From GCA-2718815 sp963578105 (GTDB lineage Bacteria > Planctomycetota > Planctomycetia > Pirellulales > Pirellulaceae), in NCBI GenBank assembly GCA_963578105.1, contig CAUZBP010000008.1, forward strand, positions 1 through 64,000: DNA of 64,000 bases, in the 5' to 3' direction. The position numbers and the translations under genes are program-made. The notes beneath the pieces are model-generated. The model was not told where the DNA came from. It did no database searches and saw only the letters and a program-made list of their open reading frames with translations. This document shows positions 36,558 through 45,260 of the stretch, piece by piece. Position 1 is the stretch's first letter; every line of letters begins with the position of its first letter.

Positions 36558-37307
36558 ATGTCTCTTGAATGGACCATTCTCACCGAAACCACTGACCTGG
36601 ATGCAGAGCTTCTCAACGAAGAACCTGTAACAGCTGCATGTCGCGCTGCCCTGCCGCTTATTGAAACCTTGTCGTGGCTGTCAGGTCATGTAGGAAAACC
36701 GCTTGTAGACGAAGTTCGTGTGGAGCGTGTGCGAGGTTACGCTCGGCGACTGACCACCGATATCGAACGCCTGGAGCAATTCTTAACCGACATCGTATGC
36801 GACAAACTACGCAGTGCGAATCCTCACCCTGTCAGCTATGGCAGCACATCCGCGGCAAGCAACACTGAGCTGATGTTAGGTCTGGGCTACGCCTTTTTTC
36901 GCAACGCCCTTGTGGTCACCAACCCCAGGCAGGCCACTCAATTGAAGCGAGGTCAAGACCTGTCGAAGACCTTGGATGTGGATCTGCTGCTGGACATGTG
37001 GGAAGAGATGAGAGACGTGGCTGCAGTGAATTACAGGCAGTTACAGACCGACATAAAAACAGAATGGAGACAAGCGCTGGGCAACGTACAGACAAAGCCT
37101 CCACCACAAATTCAAACGGCGATTCAACAGGACGTCTGGGAAGCCTTGTACAAAACGTCCTTGACGTTGGACCAGTTGCAGGCGGTCACGAACCACAGTC
37201 GTGCTGCACTGTTGGACCAAATGAAACCACTGCGGGAACCCGGTCTTATCGACAATAACATCGGACTGGGAGGATACTTTCGTCCGGATGCCCCACCCGA
37301 TTGGTAA
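36558..37307 (+). CDS. Hypothetical protein
   Basis: I do not recognise this 249-residue protein. It is mostly helical and soluble, without signal peptide or membrane segment. Residues 55-85 or so are Arg/Glu-rich helices (RVERVRGYARRLTTDIERLE). The C-terminal 60 residues contain LTLDQLQAVTNHSRAALLDQ, which reads like a winged-helix or helix-turn-helix segment, so a DNA- or protein-binding role is conceivable. An in-frame GTG six bases upstream (36552) is an alternative start. It is flanked by a GH32 relic and a convergent amidohydrolase gene. The coding call rests on length and composition. Confidence 0.55.
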   Translation: MSLEWTILTETTDLDAELLNEEPVTAACRAALPLIETLSWLSGHVGKPLVDEVRVERVRGYARRLTTDIERLEQFLTDIVCDKLRSANPHPVSYGSTSAASNTELMLGLGYAFFRNALVVTNPRQATQLKRGQDLSKTLDVDLLLDMWEEMRDVAAVNYRQLQTDIKTEWRQALGNVQTKPPPQIQTAIQQDVWEALYKTSLTLDQLQAVTNHSRAALLDQMKPLREPGLIDNNIGLGGYFRPDAPPDW

Positions 37308-37597
37308 ATGATTGCGTACTGGATAAGCGTTCGCTCAAGTCAGCATGGCAACATCCCAGTCCGACCACGTCAAACATCGTCACGTCAGACACCTCACGCT
37401 GCCAGACACAATCGTTTTCTCGAAAGACCTGTTGCCGCCACTTCGTCTGGAACGACCTCCACGCCGGGTCTTGTTCTTGGCTGACCTGGAATTGATGGCC
37501 GACGGTGCACCACCACGCCTCCTTCAGACATTGACCGAGCCAGATGAAAACATGATGACGCAACCACAATCCCTCATTGCTGATTCAATGGTTGTTT
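37308..37597. other. Intergenic region between convergent genes
   Basis: About 290 bases. A plus-strand frame from ATG 37345 runs to 37668, into the 3' end of the amidohydrolase gene on the other strand; it has no family resemblance and no clear ribosome binding site, and I leave it out. Confidence 0.35.
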
Positions 37598-38452
37598 TCA
37601 AGGTTCATCCAATCCCAGCAATTTCAACGAGTCGCGATAAATCAGTGTCTCGATGGCTGCCGTGTTGAGTCGCGGCAAAGCGGTCCCTTCCAGCATCAGG
37701 TTAAGATTCCTGAGACCTTCCAGCGTCGAGTTGATCGTTGTAAACGGATAGTCGGTTCCGAACAACACCTTGTCCCAAACGCCATATTCCTGCACCAGCA
37801 TCAGGCTGTGATAGAGCTGAAACGGACGGTAGTGCAGCGCACTCAGGTCACAATAAACATACGGATGCTTGCGCGCAGTCACAACAGCTTCACCCTCGTA
37901 GGGATGGCCCAGGTGAGCCATGATGATCCGCACTTCAGGGAATCGTATCGCAACCGGATCGAGGTGTCGGGGCAACGTCGTTTCCAATGGCCCTTGCGCC
38001 ACAAACGTGGTTCCCGTGTGGAGTAACACCGGCAAACAATGCTCACTGGCATATTCCCACAACGGGTCCAGTTGTGATTCATCGGGTCGAAATCCGGCAT
38101 ACATCGGCATCAGCTTGATGCCTCGCAAGCCCAGTTCCTGATGCCCTCGTCGCAGTTCTTCCTGCCAGCCCGTCTGCGTGGGATCGATCGACAGAAAGCC
38201 GATCAGCCGATCCGCATCGACGGCCACGTATTGCGCCACATAGTCGTCGTCAACCCACAATCCACTCAGTCGCGCCTTGCCGCCGAAAACAATGGTGACC
38301 GTATCGTCCGGTGCGCTCCGGCGATAGTTGTCGTAAGTGACTGTAAGGTCCATTTCGACACCTGCCTTGGATCGCCTGGCCTGCTGCCGAAAGTCGTCAC
38401 TAAAGTGGTCCGGATACTCCCAGGCGTGACTGTGAACGTCAATGATCATCAT
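37598..38452 (-). CDS. Amidohydrolase-2 family metal-dependent hydrolase
   Basis: A 284-residue cytoplasmic TIM-barrel hydrolase of the amidohydrolase-2 (ACMSD-like) family. The metal site is visible as VHSHAWEYP (His-x-His at strand 1), LPVLLHTGTTF (strand 5), IIMAHLGHP (strand 6) and VLFGTDYPF with the catalytic/metal Asp (strand 8). GLRGIKLMPMYAGF is the usual strand-4 block. Family members are decarboxylases or lactone/amide hydrolases. It is transcribed together with, and directly downstream of, a mandelate racemase/muconate lactonizing-type gene, so the two probably act on one acid-sugar or aromatic degradation route. Confidence 0.85.
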   Translation of the reverse strand: MMIIDVHSHAWEYPDHFSDDFRQQARRSKAGVEMDLTVTYDNYRRSAPDDTVTIVFGGKARLSGLWVDDDYVAQYVAVDADRLIGFLSIDPTQTGWQEELRRGHQELGLRGIKLMPMYAGFRPDESQLDPLWEYASEHCLPVLLHTGTTFVAQGPLETTLPRHLDPVAIRFPEVRIIMAHLGHPYEGEAVVTARKHPYVYCDLSALHYRPFQLYHSLMLVQEYGVWDKVLFGTDYPFTTINSTLEGLRNLNLMLEGTALPRLNTAAIETLIYRDSLKLLGLDEP

Positions 38453-38545
38453 GTTTCCGACTGCAAGTGTTTATTTTCTTTAGCCAGTTGTCGCGGCACG
38501 TTCTCACCACAGCGGACAAACGACTTCAGACGACCCGCCTGAATC

Positions 38546-39664
38546 CTAAGAAAGCTGGCACTCTTTCACAATATTCCAATCCACATCCACTCCCAACCCC
38601 GGTCGCTCCGTAATCGTGACCAGTGGTCCCTGAATATCGATCGGATTCTTCGCAATTCGAACCTCATGGTAATCGGGACCCAACATGTCGCCCGGGAATT
38701 CCTCGACGCACATGTTCGGGCAGGCAACAACCAGATGCGCCATCGCGGCCGTCCCGACGTCCCATTCCAAGTTCGAACCAATGCTGCACTTAATGCCATG
38801 AGCCGCCGCGAATTCAACAATTGCCTTTGACTTGCGGATGCCGCCATTCTTACCCGGATAAACGCTAATCAGATCACAGGCATTGTTCCGAATCAGCTCC
38901 TGGGCATGAATCATGTCAAAGCAAATATCGTCCGCCATGACCGGGGGCGTCGTTTCGCGTCGCACCCGGGCCAAGGCACCATAATCACCATCCGGAGTCG
39001 GTTGCTCGTTGAGAGTGATGCCACAATCGGCCAGCTCGTTGACGCAGTGAATCGCCGTGTCAACGTCCCACCCGCAATTCGCATCAATGGTCAAATCCAA
39101 TTCCGGTCCGATCGCCTCCCGAACCGTCCGAATTCGACTGATGTCCTTCTCCGCCGGACCGCCAACCTTCACCTTGATCGTCGTAAAACCTTCTTCGACC
39201 AGCTCCAAGGCCCGCGTTCGGGCCCGATCTGGCTCGTACGCACCCAAGGAAAATCGGCAGCGGACCGTCAAGGGACGGACGGCTCCACCGAGTAATTCAT
39301 AGACCGGCTTGTTGGCTGCTTTGCCCGCGATGTCCCAACAGGCCATTTCAATGGCTGCCTTTGCAAACCAGTTGTGACGGGTGCACTTGTCCAGGCGGCG
39401 ATCGATCTCCTCAACGTCCGTGGGATCGGCCCCGATGACACTGGGTGCCAGCAGTTTGTTAAGAATTTCCTGGGCGCTCCACACCGATTCTCCCGACCAA
39501 ACCGGCATCGGATTGACCTCGCCGATCCCCTCGATACCCACGTCCGTCCCGACACGGAGCAGCAAATATTCGGACACAGTGTGAGCACCGAGCGGTGAAA
39601 CAATGTGCTTCGCATACTTGACCGGAATGCGCACGGGAGTGACTTCGATATGGGTAATTTTCAT
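38546..39664 (-). CDS. Enolase-superfamily enzyme (mandelate racemase/muconate lactonizing type)
   Basis: A 372-residue enolase-superfamily enzyme, probably abstracting the alpha proton of a carboxylate in a racemase, cycloisomerase or dehydratase reaction. The general base pair is Lys164 and Lys166 in TTIKVKVGGP. The metal ligands are Asp194 (TIDANCGW), Glu220 (LNEQPTP) and an Asp at 245/246 (VMADDICF). The K-x-K pattern places it in the muconate lactonizing-like branch rather than sugar dehydratases. A lid domain (about 1-120) with WFAKAAIEMACWDIAGK is complete. It is upstream of an amidohydrolase gene on the same strand, 93 bases apart, and downstream of a dimethylformamidase-like gene. 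The substrate is unknown. Confidence 0.88.
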   Translation of the reverse strand: MKITHIEVTPVRIPVKYAKHIVSPLGAHTVSEYLLLRVGTDVGIEGIGEVNPMPVWSGESVWSAQEILNKLLAPSVIGADPTDVEEIDRRLDKCTRHNWFAKAAIEMACWDIAGKAANKPVYELLGGAVRPLTVRCRFSLGAYEPDRARTRALELVEEGFTTIKVKVGGPAEKDISRIRTVREAIGPELDLTIDANCGWDVDTAIHCVNELADCGITLNEQPTPDGDYGALARVRRETTPPVMADDICFDMIHAQELIRNNACDLISVYPGKNGGIRKSKAIVEFAAAHGIKCSIGSNLEWDVGTAAMAHLVVACPNMCVEEFPGDMLGPDYHEVRIAKNPIDIQGPLVTITERPGLGVDVDWNIVKECQLS

Positions 39665-39882
39665 AACAATGTCTTTGAGAGAGAAATGAACGGGAAGATA
39701 CCCGCTGAGCTAGAAATCATACATCAGGTGGAAGCCGGGTGGTAGGATTCGGAAAACGGGAGAGGCAATGTGAGCCAAAGAAAATCTGAGACGGCCTTCT
39801 CCGCCTGACACTGGAGCCGCTTTGCCGAGATCTGGATTGACAGCTTGGTGGGTTCCATCTGGCTCGTTGAGACTCAGTTTCT

Positions 39883-41517
39883 TCATCCCTCGTCCAAGAA
39901 CCGAGCGAGCACATTGTAGGTAATGCGTGAAATCGCGTCATCGACCAGCAGGCAGGGGACATAGGTAATGGAACCTGCAGAAAAAACGGCCCCGCCAGTG
40001 GGCAGTTCGTAATAAGCCATCTCCGCCCCTCCCTCCTCCGGATTGACTCCCTTGGCCAACAACACGGTGCCGGGGGGAGAATGTGAGCTGATCTTATCGG
40101 TCTCGTGACCAGACGCTCCACCATGAATCCGCTCCTGCAAACTATTTTCTCCGAAGAGCTCACCGTTGCCTAAGCCGGTGCCGTCAAAAATCCAGTGATC
40201 CGATTGGACCGCTCGATAGGGAGCTGCGGTCATGATACCCGCTGCGGTACAGACAACGCCCAGCAAACCGGCTTCGGACTCCAAGGTGCGATGCATCCGG
40301 CTCTCTAAATAGACCTCCGGGTTCGCAGGGTCTGGCATTCCGAGCGCACCGTCGATCGACGGATTCAAGTAAGTTTTGAATTTCAAACGGTCTTCGCCCA
40401 GAAACTCCACTTCGCAATTCAAACCGTTGCCCCCCAGATACATCAACTTGCCGCCTCGGTGATGTACCCACTCTTTCACCCGCTGGTACATTTGGCGAGA
40501 CCAGTATTCGGGATGGACACTGAGCATCAACACTTTGTAGGAGTCGAGATCCAGGTCACCGTGATGGAGTTGCGATTCCGAGTAATAATCGTAGGTCAGA
40601 TTTTCCCGCTCCAGCCAACCGAGCAGACGCCATTCTGCAGGAGCCACCCCGCACGGCAAACGTCCTTCGATCGGATCCGTCACCTCCTCGTGCTCGCGCA
40701 CGACGTTGCCTGGCTCGGGCCGTTCGAAGGAAAGCGGCTGGTACTCTTCGTCCTGGAATCCCCACACATTGAACGCCCCGGCTTCGGTGTAGCGAATCAT
40801 GTCCTGGCGAGCATTGACCACGGGCTGATCGGGCAAACGGTGTGCGTTCACGTAATTGCTCCGCCCACCAAAATTGTTGTAGGCCAGCCAGGTGTTCGTC
40901 GAAGCCAGCACTGCAATGGGTGCCGAAGGCCGGGCAGGAGACACAATCCATGGAAAGGAAAAAAATTCGCCGGACTTTTCTCCTTTGGCATGCAGGTAGT
41001 ACAGTCCCGAACGCTTTGGCCCTTCAACGAATTGCGTGTGGTGTGCACTGGCATAACCAATCTTGTTCCATTGCACGCCCGTCTGCGTGTAGTCACCGTC
41101 GGGTGTGATCTGCATGACCGCTCGAGGTCCATGCTCATCGAACCAGCCGAGCAGCTTTACCATCTCACGTTTCCAACCGTAGCGCCACAGACTAAGCCGG
41201 TAGGGTTCAACAGAATGGACTCGAAACTCCGACTTTTCACCGGATTTCACCGCTCGAGGCCAGACGTAGCCCAGAAGCCGGTCAGACAAAAGTCGAAATT
41301 GGCAGGGCCGCTCCGGATCGATTGTTGTCTGAACGCTTTTCGATCCAAACCCCTCTTTCACGAGTGTGACATCGTAGTCGCCCGCTTCTAAATCAGCACA
41401 GACCAGGCCCCGCGGTGTCGACCGGGCAATCGCTTCGGTCTGGCCATGACGTTGAAACTCCAGTAAGACGTCGGCCAGGGCAACATAACGCTCGTCACTC
41501 ACATATCCGATCAACAT
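39883..41517 (-). CDS. N,N-dimethylformamidase beta-subunit-like protein
   Basis: A 544-residue protein related to the large subunit of N,N-dimethylformamidase, an iron amidohydrolase. Residues 1-190 or so are beta-rich (LLEFQRHGQTEAIARSTPRG; VLLGY-type sandwich). The C-terminal domain (about 195-540) contains IAVLASTNTWLAYNNFGGRS, VLMLSVHPEYWSRQMYQRV and GGKLMYLGGNGLNCEVEF, the most conserved blocks of the family. ATG 41517 was chosen over an ORF start 45 bases upstream because GGGGAG lies ten bases before it. No small (alpha) subunit gene is next to it. It likely shares a transcript with the enolase-superfamily and amidohydrolase genes downstream. Activity on dimethylformamide itself is not implied. 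Confidence 0.8.
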   Translation of the reverse strand: MLIGYVSDERYVALADVLLEFQRHGQTEAIARSTPRGLVCADLEAGDYDVTLVKEGFGSKSVQTTIDPERPCQFRLLSDRLLGYVWPRAVKSGEKSEFRVHSVEPYRLSLWRYGWKREMVKLLGWFDEHGPRAVMQITPDGDYTQTGVQWNKIGYASAHHTQFVEGPKRSGLYYLHAKGEKSGEFFSFPWIVSPARPSAPIAVLASTNTWLAYNNFGGRSNYVNAHRLPDQPVVNARQDMIRYTEAGAFNVWGFQDEEYQPLSFERPEPGNVVREHEEVTDPIEGRLPCGVAPAEWRLLGWLERENLTYDYYSESQLHHGDLDLDSYKVLMLSVHPEYWSRQMYQRVKEWVHHRGGKLMYLGGNGLNCEVEFLGEDRLKFKTYLNPSIDGALGMPDPANPEVYLESRMHRTLESEAGLLGVVCTAAGIMTAAPYRAVQSDHWIFDGTGLGNGELFGENSLQERIHGGASGHETDKISSHSPPGTVLLAKGVNPEEGGAEMAYYELPTGGAVFSAGSITYVPCLLVDDAISRITYNVLARFLDEG

Positions 41518-41812
41518 GGCTGTCTCCCCACAATTCCTACCAGTCGGACCACACCTGCGCATTTGCTTGCCAGGTGTCGCGGTATTGGCAGGCAGTCTCT
41601 GAAACTTAAAAGCCGCTCAACAGTCTTATGGCAGAAGTGATGCCACCCCGAAAGGGCACCTGCTACTGAAAGACTCCTGCAAACCAGTCTGAGATTTTAC
41701 CGTCACCGCGAGTCCGTCGGAATAACCCTTCCGGGACCGGCGGGTGCATGGTTGGTTTGTGATAAGCACTCACCGTGGCGGTTAAACGTTTACCGCTTGT
41801 AAATACTTTCGC
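41518..41812. other. Intergenic region
   Basis: About 295 bases between the DUF1501 stop and the dimethylformamidase-like start, both on the minus strand. Nothing recognisable; presumably holds the promoter of the 39-41 kb operon. Confidence 0.3.
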
Positions 41813-43288
41813 TCAGGCGATGATCTCCCGAATGGGCCGGCCGAATTCGATGTCCAGTCGTTTGCGACCGGGAACCTCCATTTTACGCGAGTCAAGGCCC
41901 AACTGGTGCAGTACTGTAGCATGGATGTCGGTCACATAGTGCGGATTCTCCGCGGCCAGAATGCCCAGCTCGTCCGTCGCACCGTGAACAACTCCGCCAC
42001 GAATTCCGCCACCAGCCAGCCAGCAGGAGAAGCCGAACGGATGATGGTCGCGACCACTCTGTTCTTCGGTTCCGGCCGTACGTCCAAATTCCGTCGCCCA
42101 CACCACGAGCGTGTCTTGCAACATTCCGCGTTGCTTCAAATCTTTAAGCAGCGTGGCAATCGGTTGGTCAACGGCCTGACAATTTTTCGTGTGGTTTTTT
42201 TTCAGGTTGGTGTGTGCATCCCAAGAACCGGCCGGGTCACCGCCACCACCATGGTAAACCTGCACGAACCTCACACCCCGTTCAACCAGTCGACGCGCAG
42301 CCAGTAATTGGCGGCCGTACCCTTCACCGTAGGAATCGAGTGTCGCCTGCGACTCATCCCGCAGGTCAAACACTTCGGGTACCGACATCTGCATGCGAAA
42401 CGCCAACTCGTAGGCATTGATTCTCGCCCGCAACGCGGCGTCGTCAGGATATTCCACCGCTGCCAACTGGTTTAACTTGCCAATCATTTCCATGTTGGCT
42501 AGTTGTTCTTCTTGAAAAATGCGCCCCGCCGGATTGCCGTAGGGCAAAGGTTTGTTTTCATTGATCACAAGGCCGTCATGCTCGGCACCCAGGTAACTGG
42601 CCCGGTGCCAGTTCTGGACCGCCGTCGAGGCAATCGGTTCGCCCATCACGACAAACTGCGGCAAGTTTTCATTCAAACTGCCCAGGCCGTAATGGACCCA
42701 GGAACCAATCGAAGGGAACAACCCGTCGCTGACGTGCCGGCCCGTGTGAAACTGAAGTTGTGCCCCGTGGTTGTTATCTGTTGTCCACAACGACCGCACC
42801 ACAGCGATGTCGTCAATGCATCCTCCCACGTGGGGCCACCAGTCACTCACCTCGATTCCGCTTTCCCCACGCTTGCGATAACCGATTTGCATCGGATAAA
42901 TCTGTTGTCGAAAATTGCGCAGACTCCCATCCACCAGGGGTCGGAAGTTCTTTTTAACAAACGGCGCATCAAACACATCCTTGAGCGGTGTCTGCGAGAG
43001 ATTCATGTTGCCGTATTTATTTAAGGCCGGCTTTGGATCAAAACTCTCCATGTGACTCACGCCACCAGTCATGAACAGCCAAATAACACTCTTCGCTTTC
43101 GCTGGAAAGTGCTGCTGTGGTGACAACACGTCTTGGCCGGCAACGTCCCCGTGGGCCAACATGCTACCCAGGGCCAGACCGGTCATTCCCATGCCCACAT
43201 CGGCCAGGAACGTACGACGGTCGCGAGGAACCGGATACAATGGCCGCATCGGGGAGAGCGGGCGATGTTGAGAGGCTGAGTGTTTCAT
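41813..43288 (-). CDS. DUF1501 protein, Tat-exported (pair 4, duplicate copy B)
   Basis: A 491-residue DUF1501 protein, nearly the same sequence as the next gene upstream (43671-45149). Tat-like start PRDRRTFLADVGMGMTGLAL (21-40). Core motifs: VIWLFMTGGVSHMESFDPKP (68-87), DNNHGAQLQFHTGRHVSD (171-188), ATEFGRTAGTEEQSGRDHHP, WLAGGGIRGGVVHGATDE and tail REIIA. It differs from copy A mainly at residues 221-231 (STAVQNWHRAS). Upstream, instead of a full PSD1 gene, only a C-terminal PSD1 relic is present, so this copy has lost its partner. It probably arose by tandem duplication of a PSD1-DUF1501 unit. Confidence 0.88.
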   Translation of the reverse strand: MKHSASQHRPLSPMRPLYPVPRDRRTFLADVGMGMTGLALGSMLAHGDVAGQDVLSPQQHFPAKAKSVIWLFMTGGVSHMESFDPKPALNKYGNMNLSQTPLKDVFDAPFVKKNFRPLVDGSLRNFRQQIYPMQIGYRKRGESGIEVSDWWPHVGGCIDDIAVVRSLWTTDNNHGAQLQFHTGRHVSDGLFPSIGSWVHYGLGSLNENLPQFVVMGEPIASTAVQNWHRASYLGAEHDGLVINENKPLPYGNPAGRIFQEEQLANMEMIGKLNQLAAVEYPDDAALRARINAYELAFRMQMSVPEVFDLRDESQATLDSYGEGYGRQLLAARRLVERGVRFVQVYHGGGGDPAGSWDAHTNLKKNHTKNCQAVDQPIATLLKDLKQRGMLQDTLVVWATEFGRTAGTEEQSGRDHHPFGFSCWLAGGGIRGGVVHGATDELGILAAENPHYVTDIHATVLHQLGLDSRKMEVPGRKRLDIEFGRPIREIIA

Positions 43289-43375
43289 CCGTTGATCCAG
43301 AGTTTCGCGTTTTCAGTCATATTTTCAACCACTGCCTGGACTGACGGTCGTGAGCCAAAGGACCTCGTCAGCCCC

Positions 43376-43669
43376 CTATCTGATGGTGGTAAGAGCAATG
43401 TCATGGATCAAAATCAAAACTTCATTCTCTCTTACGTGCTAGACTCGATCATTTGCTGGAGCAGCACGGTTCGTTTTATCACTCAACAACGCCAGTCGCT
43501 CTCGAATGCTGAGTTGGCGCATTTGAAATTCAAGTACCTCTCGGCAGACCGTCATTTTAACAGCACTCGGGCCACACGATCCATGCGTTTCGACAGCCCA
43601 GGTGATGAAATGGTCCAGCGACAACCTGTCGTGATTTTCGTTGCCTCCTGCCAATTGCAAGCATTGCAA
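43376..43669 (-). pseudogene. C-terminal relic of a PSD1 gene between duplicated DUF1501 genes
   Basis: Immediately after the stop of DUF1501 copy A, 98 codons on the minus strand align with the C-terminus of the PSD1 protein encoded at 45261-48086. Relic: DHFITWAVETHGSCGPSA, EVLEFQMRQLSIRERLALLS, NRAAPANDRV; intact gene: DQFITLAFETILSRVPSA, EFLEFQAKQLSVPERLTLLN, NQVAPATDPV. The relic then has an in-frame TAG where the intact gene has Gln, and continues VRENEVLILIHDIALTTIR, matching RARENLVLVLINHNDFVTIR, to a stop at 43376. So the 3' end of the second PSD1 copy survived, with point decay and a nonsense codon. Confidence 0.85.
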
Positions 43670-43670
43670 T

Positions 43671-45149
43671 TCAGGCGATGATCTCGCGAATTGGCCGGCC
43701 GAATTCGATGTCCAGTCGCTTGCGACCGGGAACCTCTAATTTACGCGCGTCTAGACCCAACTGGTGCAGGACCGTGGCATGAATGTCGGTCACATAGTGC
43801 GGATCCTCCGAGGCCAGAATGCCCAGCTCATCCGTCGCACCGTGAACCACTCCGCCACGAATTCCACCACCAGCCAGCCAGCAGGAGAAACCGAAGGGGT
43901 GATGGTCGCGACCGTCCTCTTCTTCGCTGCCCGCCGTACGTCCAAATTCTGAAGCCCACACCACGAGCGTGTCTTGCAACATTCCGCGTTGCTTCAAATC
44001 TTTGAGCAGCGTGGCAATCGGCTTGTCAACGGCCTGACAATTTTTCGTGTGGTTTTTTTTCAGGTGCGTGTGTGCATCCCACGAACCGGCCGGGTCGCCG
44101 CCACCACCGTGATAAATTTGTACGAACCGCACACCCCGTTCGACAAATCGACGAGCGGCCAGCAACTGCCGACCGTACCCCTCACCGTAGGAGTCGAGCG
44201 TCGCCTGCGACTCATCCTTCAGGTCAAAGACTTCGGGTACCGACATCTGCATACGGAAAGCCAACTCATACGCATTGATTCGTGCTCGCAACGCCGCATC
44301 TTCCGGATATTCCACGGCTGCCAGTTGGTTCAGCTTCCCGATCAGCTCCATGTTGGCTGCTTGTTCTTCTTGAAAGATGCGCCCCGCGGGATTGCCGTAA
44401 GGAAGAGGTTCTTTTTCGTTGATCATGATACCGTCATGCTCGGCACCCAGGTAGTTGGCCAAGTGTACCTGTGGGCCACCGCAACAATCCGCAATCGGTT
44501 CGCCCATCACGACAAACTGCGGCAGGTTTTCATTCAAACTACCCAGACCATAATGCACCCAGGAACCAATCGTGGGGAAAAAACCATCACTGATGTGGCG
44601 GCCCGTGTGAAATTGAAGTTGCGCTCCGTGGTCGTTATCTGTTGTCCATAGCGACCGCACCACGGAGATGTCGTCGATGCAGCCCCCCACGTGAGGCCAC
44701 CAGTCACTCACCTCGATTCCGCTTTCCCCCCGTTTGCGATAACCGACTTGCATCGGATAAATTTGATTTCGAAAGGTGCGCGAATTGTCGTCCTGCAGCG
44801 GACGGAAGTTCTCTTTGACAAACGGCGAATCATAAACATCTTTCAAGGGTGTCTTCGAGAGATGCAAGCCCCCATATTTGTTTAACGCCGGCTTTGGATC
44901 GAAACTCTCCATGTGACTCACGCCACCAGTCATGAAGAGCCAAATGACGCTCTTTGCTTTCGGTGTAAAATGGGACTGTGCCGGAGACACTTCGTGGCCG
45001 GCAACGTCCTCGCCTGCCAACATGCTGCCCAACGCCAGGCCGGTGAATCCCATCCCCAGGTCGGCCAGGAAGGTGCGACGGTCGCGAGGACCCGGATGCA
45101 AGGAAGGCATCGGGGAAATCAGGCGACGTTGAAAGGCGGAGTGTGTCAT
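43671..45149 (-). CDS. DUF1501 protein, Tat-exported (pair 4, copy A)
   Basis: A 492-residue DUF1501 protein, paralogue of the copy at 41813-43288. Tat-like start PRDRRTFLADLGMGFTGLAL. Core motifs: VIWLFMTGGVSHMESFDPKP, DNDHGAQLQFHTGRHISD, ASEFGRTAGSEEEDGRDHHP, WLAGGGIRGGVVHGATDE and tail REIIA. The stretch after GEPIA is DCCGGPQVHLA, unlike copy B. It follows the intact PSD1 gene after 111 bases and is its likely partner. The sequence before its ATG (a GGATCAAC-type leader) is also shared with copy B, showing that the duplication included the intergenic leader. Confidence 0.88.
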   Translation of the reverse strand: MTHSAFQRRLISPMPSLHPGPRDRRTFLADLGMGFTGLALGSMLAGEDVAGHEVSPAQSHFTPKAKSVIWLFMTGGVSHMESFDPKPALNKYGGLHLSKTPLKDVYDSPFVKENFRPLQDDNSRTFRNQIYPMQVGYRKRGESGIEVSDWWPHVGGCIDDISVVRSLWTTDNDHGAQLQFHTGRHISDGFFPTIGSWVHYGLGSLNENLPQFVVMGEPIADCCGGPQVHLANYLGAEHDGIMINEKEPLPYGNPAGRIFQEEQAANMELIGKLNQLAAVEYPEDAALRARINAYELAFRMQMSVPEVFDLKDESQATLDSYGEGYGRQLLAARRFVERGVRFVQIYHGGGGDPAGSWDAHTHLKKNHTKNCQAVDKPIATLLKDLKQRGMLQDTLVVWASEFGRTAGSEEEDGRDHHPFGFSCWLAGGGIRGGVVHGATDELGILASEDPHYVTDIHATVLHQLGLDARKLEVPGRKRLDIEFGRPIREIIA

Positions 45150-45260
45150 CAGTTGATCCAGACTTTTACGTTTCCAGTCGCGTTTTCCAACCTCTGAGTC
45201 GGGCTACGATTGTGGGGAACCTTGGCCTATCAGCAACCCCTGTACCTTGTCAGCTACTGG

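Noticed and set aside
37345..37668. 107-codon plus-strand frame
   Set aside because: Overlaps the 3' end of a well-supported amidohydrolase on the other strand and shows no family features.
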